Source of the DNA: Frankiales bacterium
GTDB lineage: Bacteria; Actinomycetota; Actinomycetes; JAFAQI01
Direction: 5' to 3'
Assembly: GCA_019246495.1 (NCBI GenBank)
Contig: JAFAQI010000096.1
Span: 1-5,440 of the forward strand
DNA length: 5,440 nucleotides
Shown in pieces: positions 1 through 5,440 of the stretch; position 1 is the first letter of the stretch; each line of letters opens with the position of its first letter. A program made the translations under genes and the position numbers. The notes beneath the pieces are model-generated. The model was not told where the DNA came from and ran no database searches. It worked only from the letters and a program-made list of their open reading frames with translations.

Positions 1-2014
1 CAAGCTTCTTGGCGTTGTCCCAGGCACCACCGGAGTTGGCGAGCAGGATCGCCATGAGGACGCCGGCCGCGATGGCACCGGCGAGGTAGGCACCCAGCGG
101 CTCCCAGCCCAGCCAGAAGCCGGTCGCGATCGGCGCCAGCACGGCCAGCAGGCCTGGGGTGGCCAGCTCGCGCAGCGAGTCGCGGGTGCAGATGTCGACG
201 ACGCGGGCGTAGTCCGGACGCGTCGTGCCGTCCATGATTCCGGGGTTGTTGCGGAACTGGTCGCGCACTTCGAGCACCACTCGCCCGGCGGCACGGGCCA
301 CAGCGTTGATCGCGAGTCCGGAGAAGAAGAACACGACCGACGCACCGATGATCAGGCCGAACAGGACGTTGGGCTTGGCGACATCGAGATGCAGATGGAA
401 CCCCGCGCCCTTGCCGCCTTCGACGGCGGTCGCGAACGAACCGAACAGCGCCGTCGCTGCGAGCACCGCCGTGGCGATGGCGATGCCCTTGGTGATCGCC
501 TTGGTCGTGTTGCCGACGGCATCCAGAGCGGTGAGCACCTCGGCACCCTTGCCGTCGATCTCACCGGACATCTCGGCGATGCCCTGCGCGTTGTCGGAGA
601 TCGGGCCGAACGTGTCCATCGCGACGATGACACCGACGGTCGTCAGCAGGCCGGTGCCCGCAAGCGCGACGGCGAACAACGAGAGCACGACGACGCCGTG
701 GCCGAGCAGGAATGCGACGTAGACGCCCGCGCCGATCAGGATGGCGGAGTAGACGGCCGACTCGAGACCGACGGAGAAGCCGCCGAGGATCACCGTCGCC
801 GGCCCCGTCAGTGACTGGCGGCCGATGTCCTGCACCGGGCGGCGCTCGGTCTCGGTGAAGTAACCCGTCAGCACCTGGATCGCGCTGGCCAGCACCAGGC
901 CGACGAGCACCGCGAGGAAGGCCGTGATGCGTGGGTCGGAGTTGGCGACCTTGGCGGCGTCGTGTGCGGACATGCCGAGGTGGTTGAGCTTCGCGTAGGT
1001 GGACGGAAGGTAGAGGTAGGAGACGAGCAGCACGAGCAGAGCCGACACAACCGCGGAGATGAAGAACCCGCGGTTGATCGCGGTGAGGCCGGTGCGGTCC
1101 CCCTCGCGCGGCGCGGTGACGAGTACGCCGAGGATCGCGGTGATGACACCGACCGCGGGGATGATCAGCGGGAAGACGAGACCCTGACCGCCGAACGCGA
1201 CCTGGCCGAGGATCAGCGACGCGACGAGCGTCACGGCGTAGGACTCGAAGAGGTCAGCGGCCATGCCGGCGCAGTCACCGACGTTGTCACCCACGTTGTC
1301 GGCGATGGTCGCAGCGTTACGCGGGTCGTCCTCGGGGATGCCCTGCTCGACCTTGCCGACCAGGTCGGCGCCGACGTCGGCTGCCTTGGTGAAGATGCCG
1401 CCGCCGACACGCATGAACATCGCTAGCAGCGCCGCGCCGAATCCGAAGCCTTCGAGCACCTGCGGCGCGTTCTCGTTGAACGCGAGGGTGACAACGCTGG
1501 CGCCGAGCAGACCGAGCCCGACGGTGAGCATGCCGACGGTGCCACCGGAGCGGAAGGCCACCCGCATGGCAGGCCGGCTGCCATCGCGCTGCGCCGCCGC
1601 CGCCGTACGAACGTTGGCGCGGGTCGCGAGTGTCATGCCGGCGAAGCCGACGAACGCGGAGAACGCTGCGCCGATGAGGAAGAACACCGAGCGGCCGATC
1701 CGCGCGCCGGTCGTCTCCGCCGGAAGGATGAACAGCAGCCCGAAGATGATGACGGCGAATGGCGCGAGCGTGGTGAACTGCCGCCGCAGGTAGGCCGCCG
1801 CGCCTTCCTGCACCGCCTTGGAGATCTCGCGCATGCGCGGCGTGCCCTCGTCCGCCGCGAGCACCTCGCGGGCGAAGTAGGCCGCGACCAGCAGCGCGAA
1901 CACGGCGATGACGAGGACCACGACGAGGATCCCGCGGTCACCGCCCGGCGTGTGGGCAAGTGCCTTGTCCGCACGGAGCGGGGCAAGGGCAGCGGACAGT
2001 GCCTGCGGGGACAT
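1..2014 (-). CDS. hppA: Membrane-bound proton-translocating pyrophosphatase, K+-independent type (partial, C-terminus outside window)
   Basis: This integral membrane enzyme hydrolyses pyrophosphate to phosphate and uses the energy to pump protons out of the cytoplasm. The window holds 671 complete codons from the ATG; actinobacterial members are usually near 760-800 residues, so roughly the last 100 are missing. The first membrane helix is at about residues 28-46. The pyrophosphate and Mg-binding signature is intact: GGGIFTK ending at K210, then D213, D217, K221, EDDPRN at 228-233, and D239, D243 and D247. A second acidic cluster, DTFGPISDNAQG, starts at D467. GGAWDNAKK at 662-670 ends at the window edge. 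Lys505 in GNTTKA is the residue that marks the K+-independent subfamily; K+-dependent pumps have Ala there. The start is well supported by AGGAGG six bases upstream. The gene follows the anti-sigma gene on the same strand after a 125-base gap. The family call is very secure; the ion specificity (H+ rather than Na+) follows from the subfamily. Confidence 0.97.
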   Translation of the reverse strand, partial: MSPQALSAALAPLRADKALAHTPGGDRGILVVVLVIAVFALLVAAYFAREVLAADEGTPRMREISKAVQEGAAAYLRRQFTTLAPFAVIIFGLLFILPAETTGARIGRSVFFLIGAAFSAFVGFAGMTLATRANVRTAAAAQRDGSRPAMRVAFRSGGTVGMLTVGLGLLGASVVTLAFNENAPQVLEGFGFGAALLAMFMRVGGGIFTKAADVGADLVGKVEQGIPEDDPRNAATIADNVGDNVGDCAGMAADLFESYAVTLVASLILGQVAFGGQGLVFPLIIPAVGVITAILGVLVTAPREGDRTGLTAINRGFFISAVVSALLVLLVSYLYLPSTYAKLNHLGMSAHDAAKVANSDPRITAFLAVLVGLVLASAIQVLTGYFTETERRPVQDIGRQSLTGPATVILGGFSVGLESAVYSAILIGAGVYVAFLLGHGVVVLSLFAVALAGTGLLTTVGVIVAMDTFGPISDNAQGIAEMSGEIDGKGAEVLTALDAVGNTTKAITKGIAIATAVLAATALFGSFATAVEGGKGAGFHLHLDVAKPNVLFGLIIGASVVFFFSGLAINAVARAAGRVVLEVRDQFRNNPGIMDGTTRPDYARVVDICTRDSLRELATPGLLAVLAPIATGFWLGWEPLGAYLAGAIAAGVLMAILLANSGGAWDNAKKL

Positions 2015-2020
2015 CAGCGT

Positions 2021-2026
2021 CCTCCT
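2021..2026 (-). promoter_or_regulatory. Ribosome binding site of hppA
   Basis: On the minus strand this reads AGGAGG, a perfect Shine-Dalgarno core, six bases before the ATG at 2014. It fixes the hppA start and suggests efficient translation initiation independent of the upstream anti-sigma gene. Confidence 0.85.
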
Positions 2027-2098
2027 GATCGGAAGCCATGCATCGGTGAAAGGGCGTCACGGGGCGACGGCGTCGTCAGCCGCCCCTGGCCGGGCGCG

Positions 2099-2104
2099 AG
2101 TGTA
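2099..2104 (-). promoter_or_regulatory. Possible -10 element for hppA
   Basis: The minus strand reads TACACT here, which fits the TAnnnT pattern of actinobacterial housekeeping -10 elements. Transcription would start near 2092 and give a leader of about 78 bases. No convincing TTGACA-like -35 box lies 16-18 bases upstream, so support is weak. If real, hppA has its own promoter in the 125-base gap rather than relying only on read-through from the bldG-like pair. Confidence 0.3.
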
Positions 2105-2118
2105 GCCAACCGGGCCGC

Positions 2119-2144
2119 GCTGACCGCACGGCAGTCGCGTCAGC
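2119..2144 (-). repeat. Small inverted repeat across the anti-sigma stop codon
   Basis: GCTGAC at 2119-2124 and GTCAGC at 2139-2144 are perfect six-base complementary arms separated by 14 bases. The stop codon of the anti-sigma gene (2140-2142) lies within one arm. There is no run of U after the stem on the minus strand, so it is at best a weak terminator or an RNA-processing or attenuation stem between the anti-sigma gene and hppA. Six-base arms can arise by chance in DNA this rich in GC. Confidence 0.25.
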
Positions 2145-2610
2145 CGACCTTGGGAGCCATGACGTCGTCAGCCGGCCAGGTCATCCGGACGTGCGTCCCG
2201 TCGAGGTCGGAGTCGACCACGAGATCCTCGACGAGTCCGCTGATCACCGCGAGACCGAACCCGGGGGGCAGGTCCCCGTGCGCCTCTTCGCCCTCGTCGG
2301 CCGCGTCGAGTACGTCGGAGCCCAGGTCGTCGAGGTCGGTCCCGCCGGTGGCGCTCTCGAGCGGACCGCAGTCGATCACCTCGACCGAGAACCGGTCCTG
2401 CTCGTCGGTCAGCCGCATCACCACCGCTGTGTCGGCGGCTCGCTGCTGGTTCACCGTCACGGCGCGCGAGCACGCCTCGCCCACGGCGAGGCGCACCTCG
2501 TCGAGCAGGCCTTCGTCGACTCCCGCCCGGCGGGCAACCGCCAGTGCGACGAGTCGGGCGGTGCGCACGTGTGCCGGCACCGCCGTGAAGCTGACCTCGA
2601 CCGTCGGCAT
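2140..2610 (-). CDS. Anti-sigma factor, RsbW/SpoIIAB-like GHKL ATPase fold (partner of BldG-like protein)
   Basis: A 156-residue soluble protein of the histidine-kinase-like ATPase family that includes SpoIIAB and RsbW, which bind a sigma factor and usually phosphorylate a STAS antagonist. The N-terminal part (VRTARLVALAVARRAG, 15-30) and the N-box helix (VRLAVGEACSRAV, 39-51) match the family. The G1-like motif is IDCGP at 79-83 and the G2-like motif is GFGLAVISGLVED at 117-129. The N-box normally reads E-x-x-x-N, with Asn holding Mg; here it is E45-A-C-S-R49, so that Asn is replaced by Arg. The linker between G1 and G2 is strongly acidic. By position and sequence it corresponds to SCO3548 (ApgA) of S. 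coelicolor, from memory. It starts four bases after the bldG stop without a clear Shine-Dalgarno, which suggests translational coupling. Whether it still binds or hydrolyses ATP is uncertain. Confidence 0.9.
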   Translation of the reverse strand: MPTVEVSFTAVPAHVRTARLVALAVARRAGVDEGLLDEVRLAVGEACSRAVTVNQQRAADTAVVMRLTDEQDRFSVEVIDCGPLESATGGTDLDDLGSDVLDAADEGEEAHGDLPPGFGLAVISGLVEDLVVDSDLDGTHVRMTWPADDVMAPKVG

Positions 2611-2614
2611 CAGC

Positions 2615-2956
2615 TCAGTCTGTTGCGGACAGCGCTTCGTCGACCGAGGCGTGGATCGGGAACACCTTCGTCAGGCCGGTGATCCGGAAGATCTTGAGGA
2701 TCCGCTCCTGGGTGCAGACGAGCCGCAGCGACCCTTCGTGGGCGCGGACCCGCTTGAGACCGCCGACCAGCACGCCAAGGCCGGTGGAGTCGAGGAAGTC
2801 GACGCCTTCCATGTCGACGATCAGGTTGTACTTGCCGCTCGAGACGAGGTCGATCAGCTGCTCACGAAGCTTGGGCGCCGTGTAGACGTCGATCTCGCCG
2901 CCCACGGTGACGACTGTGCGGTCGCCCTCGGTCCTGGTCGACAGGGATAGATCCAC
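2615..2956 (-). CDS. bldG: STAS-domain anti-sigma factor antagonist, BldG-like
   Basis: A 113-residue single-domain STAS protein. Unphosphorylated proteins of this kind bind an anti-sigma factor and free its sigma factor; in Streptomyces, BldG controls aerial growth, antibiotic production and stress sigma factors. The sequence is almost the same as BldG as I remember it: [16 protein letters not shown] at 19-34, [23 protein letters not shown] around 53-75, and [18 protein letters not shown] near the C-terminus. Ser57 in the DSTGL motif is the phosphorylation site known for BldG. The frame stays open upstream to an ATG at 3019 (134 residues), but I place the start at GTG 2956. It has GGAGGA four bases upstream, gives the family's usual 113 residues, and begins V-D-L-S-L-S-T-R-T as in the family. 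It is the first gene of a pair with the anti-sigma gene, which starts four bases after its TGA. Confidence 0.95.
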   Translation of the reverse strand: MDLSLSTRTEGDRTVVTVGGEIDVYTAPKLREQLIDLVSSGKYNLIVDMEGVDFLDSTGLGVLVGGLKRVRAHEGSLRLVCTQERILKIFRITGLTKVFPIHASVDEALSATD

Positions 2957-3054
2957 GCGCTCCTCCAGCCGTGACTGACGTGGTCGGCACTGCGCGCCCA
3001 CCGCGGCGCATTCAACCACGGTTCGGTGCGGGACTCGCTGGCAGACTCGGGTCG
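2957..3054. promoter_or_regulatory. Divergent intergenic region between bldG and the helicase gene
   Basis: These 98 bases separate the two divergent start codons and should hold, or border, promoters for both. The step TA does not occur here at all, so no TAnnnT -10 element is possible on either strand. A short imperfect palindrome, AACC-AC-GGTT, lies at 3014-3023. I see no clear -35/-10 pair, riboswitch or operator. Promoters may use an alternative sigma factor or lie inside the helicase coding region. Confidence 0.5.
2961..2966 (-). promoter_or_regulatory. Ribosome binding site that decides the bldG start
   Basis: The minus strand reads GGAGGA four bases before GTG at 2956. It is the only good Shine-Dalgarno near any candidate start of the STAS gene, and it rules in favour of the 113-residue product over the 134-residue one. 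Confidence 0.8.
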
Positions 3055-5346
3055 ATGAGCGCTCCTCCCGATCCGGCCGGTGCGCCCAGCCCGCTTGACC
3101 GCCTGCTTCGCGATCCGTCCCGGGCGGAGCGCGTCACGCACGTCGAGCACCTCCCGGCGCGGCCCGCCATGACTGCGGACTGGCCGCCCTGGGTGCCCGA
3201 ACTTCTCGTGGACCGGCTCCGCCTCGCCGGCGTGGAGCGGCCGTGGACCCATCAGGTGGAGGCCGCGACGGCCGCGTGGGCCGGTCGGTCCGTCGTACTG
3301 GCGACGGGCACCGCTTCCGGCAAGTCCCTCGCCTACCTCATGCCGATGCTGTCGGCGGTGATGGCGGGCGAACCGACGTCAGCTCTCTATCTCTCGCCGA
3401 CGAAGGCGCTCGCCGCCGACCAGCTGCGCTCGATCCGCGCACTCAACCTCACGAGCGTCCGAGCGGCGACCCTCGACGGGGACACTCCGTCGGCCGACCG
3501 CGACTGGGTCCGCCAGCACGCCAACGTCGTACTCACCAATCCCGACATGCTTCATCACTCGCTGCTTCCGGGACACCAGCGCTGGTCCACATTCTTCAAG
3601 CGACTCCGGTTCGTGGTGGTCGACGAGTGCCATGGCTACCGCGGCGTCTTCGGGTCGCACGTCGCGCAGGTGCTCCGCCGGCTGCGCCGCGTCGCCGCCC
3701 GCTACGACGCGCAGCCGGTATTTCTGCTGGTGTCCGCGACCGTCTCCGAACCCGAGGTGACGGCGCGCCGGCTGATCGCGCAGGACGTGGAGGCGGTGAC
3801 GGCAGACGGGTCACCGCGCGGGCCGCTGCAGTTCGTCCTGTGGGAGCCGCCGCTGTCGCCGCTCACCGCGGAGAACGGTGCTCCCGTACGCCGCTCAGCC
3901 GCAGCCGAGGCGGCGGACCTGCTCGCCGACCTCGTCGTCGAAGGCGTGCGGACAGTCGCGTTCGTGCGCTCCCGGCGGGCGGCCGAGACGATCGCGCTCA
4001 GTGCCCGGCGGTCGCTCGACGAGGCGCACTCCGGACTCGGCCGCCGCGTCGCCGCCTATCGAGCGGGCTATCTCGCCGACGAGCGACGCAAGCTCGAGGC
4101 CGCGCTGCACAGCGGGGATCTGCTCGGCCTCGCCAGCACCAACGCCCTGGAGCTCGGCATCGACGTGAGCGGCCTCGGCGCGGTCCTCGTGACCGGCTGG
4201 CCCGGCACCCGCGCGTCGATGTGGCAACAGGCCGGCCGCGCAGGGCGGGCCCGCCAGTCCGCACTCGCTGTGTTCGTGGCACGCGACGACCCGCTCGACA
4301 CCTTCGTCGTACACCACCCCGAGGCGTTGTTCGGTCGCCCGGTCGAGGCGGCGGTGCTCGATCCGGACAACCCGCACGTCCTCGCGCCGCACCTCTGCGC
4401 GGCTGCTTCAGAGCTGCCGCTCACCGACAACGACCTCGACCTCTTCGGCCCCGCGGCTCGCGCGGTGGTCGACGACCTCGTACGCCGCGGCCTGCTGCGG
4501 CGGCGGCCGACCGGGTGGTACTGGACCAAGCGGGAACGCGCACATGACCTCGCCGACCTGCGCGGCACCGGCGGCCCACCCGTGCGGATCGTCGAGGAGT
4601 CCACCGGTCGTCTTCTCGGCACCGTGGACGCTGCTGCTTCGCACACGACCGTGCACGCCGGCGCCGTCTATCTGCACCAGGGCGTGGCGCACGTGGTGTC
4701 GGCGTTGCACCTCGACGACTCGGTCGCGCTCGTGCAGCGCGGCGATCCCGGCTGGTCGACGACGGCACGTGAGCTGACGGACATCGCCGTGGTCGAGTCG
4801 CTCCGGACCCGGGCAGGCAACGGGGTCGAGCTGCACTTCGGCGCCGTCGAGGTGACCAACCACGTCGTGGCGTTCGCCCGCAAGCAGCTCGGTTCGGGAG
4901 AGCTACTCGGCATCGAGCCGCTCGACCTGCCGCCACGACACCTCCGCACCCGCGCGGTCTGGTGGGTGATGGACGACGCCGTCATCCCGCCGCGGCTGAT
5001 CGACGTGGCGGGCGCGGCGCATGCCGCCGAACATGCCGCCATCGGATTGCTGCCCCTGTTCGCGACCTGCGACCGGTGGGACATCGGCGGGGTCTCGACC
5101 GAGCTGCACCCGGACACCGGGCGGCTGACCGTCTTCGTCTACGACGGTCACCCGGGCGGGGCGGGGTTCGCGGACCGGGGTTATCGCGCTGCAGGCCCGT
5201 GGCTCGCGGCGACCCGCGACGCCATCGCGGCGTGCGAGTGCGATCACGGCTGCCCGTCCTGCGTGCAGTCGCCGAAGTGCGGCAACTGGAACGAGCCGCT
5301 CGACAAGGCGGGAGCGGTCGCCCTGCTCCGCGCCGTCCTCGGTTAG
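3055..5346 (+). CDS. Superfamily 2 DEAD/DEAH-type DNA helicase with C-terminal tetracysteine cluster (SftH/MrfA clade, DUF1998)
   Basis: A 763-residue ATP-dependent DNA translocase or helicase. Motifs in order: Walker [10 protein letters not shown] at 83-91 (K90), Ia [13 protein letters not shown] at 111-123, Ib LTNPDMLHH, Walker B DECH at 190-193, III VSAT at 226-229, IV AFVRSR at 302-307, V ALELGIDV from 364, and [10 protein letters not shown] at 391-398. The C-terminal half has the DUF1998 region (E659-H660, then DGHPGGAG at 697-704). A cysteine cluster follows, with C727, C729, C733, C736 and C742, four of which probably bind zinc. Characterised relatives are mycobacterial SftH, a 3'-to-5' DNA helicase, and Bacillus MrfA, which acts in mitomycin C repair. 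The frame also has GTG codons at 2971 and 2980. I prefer ATG 3055 because it leaves a gap to bldG and the 28 extra residues look non-conserved, but no strong Shine-Dalgarno precedes either. It is transcribed away from bldG. No MrfB-like nuclease is next to it. Confidence 0.93.
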   Translation: MSAPPDPAGAPSPLDRLLRDPSRAERVTHVEHLPARPAMTADWPPWVPELLVDRLRLAGVERPWTHQVEAATAAWAGRSVVLATGTASGKSLAYLMPMLSAVMAGEPTSALYLSPTKALAADQLRSIRALNLTSVRAATLDGDTPSADRDWVRQHANVVLTNPDMLHHSLLPGHQRWSTFFKRLRFVVVDECHGYRGVFGSHVAQVLRRLRRVAARYDAQPVFLLVSATVSEPEVTARRLIAQDVEAVTADGSPRGPLQFVLWEPPLSPLTAENGAPVRRSAAAEAADLLADLVVEGVRTVAFVRSRRAAETIALSARRSLDEAHSGLGRRVAAYRAGYLADERRKLEAALHSGDLLGLASTNALELGIDVSGLGAVLVTGWPGTRASMWQQAGRAGRARQSALAVFVARDDPLDTFVVHHPEALFGRPVEAAVLDPDNPHVLAPHLCAAASELPLTDNDLDLFGPAARAVVDDLVRRGLLRRRPTGWYWTKRERAHDLADLRGTGGPPVRIVEESTGRLLGTVDAAASHTTVHAGAVYLHQGVAHVVSALHLDDSVALVQRGDPGWSTTARELTDIAVVESLRTRAGNGVELHFGAVEVTNHVVAFARKQLGSGELLGIEPLDLPPRHLRTRAVWWVMDDAVIPPRLIDVAGAAHAAEHAAIGLLPLFATCDRWDIGGVSTELHPDTGRLTVFVYDGHPGGAGFADRGYRAAGPWLAATRDAIAACECDHGCPSCVQSPKCGNWNEPLDKAGAVALLRAVLG

Positions 5347-5349
5347 CGC

Positions 5350-5440
5350 CTACCCGACCGGCGTCAGGTTGCTCGGCGGCTCGTCGAGGCGCTTCTTGAA
5401 CAGCCGCAGGTGGAAGGCGCCGAGGACGAGGACGGCGGCG
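5350..5440 (-). CDS. C-terminal end of an unidentified, probably membrane, protein (partial)
   Basis: The last 29 codons and TAG stop of a gene entering from the right edge. The visible tail begins with a hydrophobic stretch (AAVLVLGAF), followed by a basic segment (HLRLFKKRLDE) and a short polar end (PPSNLTPVG). A hydrophobic segment followed by Arg and Lys is typical of a last membrane helix with a cytoplasmic C-terminus, as in many transporter permeases, but the family cannot be named from this. The gene converges on the helicase gene, and only three bases separate the two stop codons. Support comes from the coding-like composition and the stop position; the frame could be fortuitous. Confidence 0.6.
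   Translation of the reverse strand, partial: AAVLVLGAFHLRLFKKRLDEPPSNLTPVG

Noticed and set aside
225..1793. Several plus-strand open frames of 140-180 codons opposite hppA.
   Set aside because: The minus strand encodes an intact, highly conserved pyrophosphatase throughout. The plus-strand translations are Ala/Arg/Asp-rich shadows without recognisable domains.
2050..2098. GC-rich segment before hppA considered as a riboswitch or strong terminator.
   Set aside because: Only 4-base stems such as GCCC/GGGC and GACG/CGTC form; there is no U-run and no recognisable aptamer core.
1952..2950. A 332-codon plus-strand open frame running opposite hppA, the anti-sigma gene and bldG.
   Set aside because: It is antisense to three confidently identified genes, has low-complexity Ser/Arg/Thr-rich sequence with no motif, and is expected from codon bias in GC-rich DNA.
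2971..2990. Imperfect palindrome between bldG and the helicase gene (GTG at one end, CAC at the other, inner GAC/GTC) considered as an operator.
   Set aside because: The outer and inner arms have different centres and several mismatches, so it does not form one dyad.
3243..4547. A 434-codon open frame in another frame on the helicase strand.
   Set aside because: It is extremely Arg/Gly/Pro-rich and overlaps the conserved helicase motifs in the true frame; it is a typical out-of-frame shadow.
4068..5247. Minus-strand open frames of 114-192 codons opposite the helicase C-terminal half.
   Set aside because: They have no domain or conserved motif and lie opposite an intact helicase domain; codon bias explains them.
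1..5440. Defence system, mobile element or horizontally acquired island.
   Set aside because: There are no transposase, integrase, direct terminal repeats, tRNA or composition change. The helicase belongs to a housekeeping actinobacterial clade rather than a defence helicase cluster.

Overview
This window looks like ordinary chromosomal DNA from a high-GC actinobacterium. G and C dominate third codon positions, GTG is used as a start codon, and the gene set is an hppA-type proton pump, a BldG-type anti-anti-sigma factor with its anti-sigma partner, and a mycobacterial SftH-like helicase. From memory, this order resembles the bldG locus of Streptomyces coelicolor (SCO3547 to SCO3550). I cannot name the genus from sequence alone. 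I see no mobile element, CRISPR array, tRNA or rRNA.

Layout. Bases 1-2014 (minus strand) hold the N-terminal 671 codons of a membrane-bound proton-pumping pyrophosphatase; its C-terminus lies outside the window. Bases 2015-2139 are a 125-base gap with the hppA ribosome binding site, a possible -10 element and a weak inverted repeat. Bases 2140-2610 (minus) encode an anti-sigma factor with a GHKL ATPase fold. Four bases further upstream in transcription, bases 2615-2956 (minus) encode a 113-residue STAS anti-anti-sigma factor that I recognise as BldG-like. Bases 2957-3054 form the divergent region between bldG and a large helicase gene. Bases 3055-5346 (plus) encode a 763-residue superfamily 2 DNA helicase with a C-terminal cysteine cluster (SftH/MrfA clade). 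Three bases after its stop, a convergent minus-strand gene begins at its stop codon; only its last 29 codons are visible, and they look like the end of a membrane protein.

How the parts work together. The bldG-like gene and the anti-sigma gene form a two-gene partner-switching unit. The unphosphorylated STAS protein would bind the anti-sigma factor and release a sigma factor, and phosphorylation at Ser57 would block this. The pyrophosphatase uses cytosolic pyrophosphate to build a proton gradient. The helicase is a DNA repair or DNA-translocating enzyme. No functional link between the switch, the pump and the helicase is visible beyond their shared neighbourhood.

I do not find a previously undescribed system here. 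The points most worth a second look are the missing N-box asparagine and strongly acidic ATP-lid region of the anti-sigma factor, the lack of any standard -10 element between the divergent genes, and the very tight convergent gene ends at 5344-5352.
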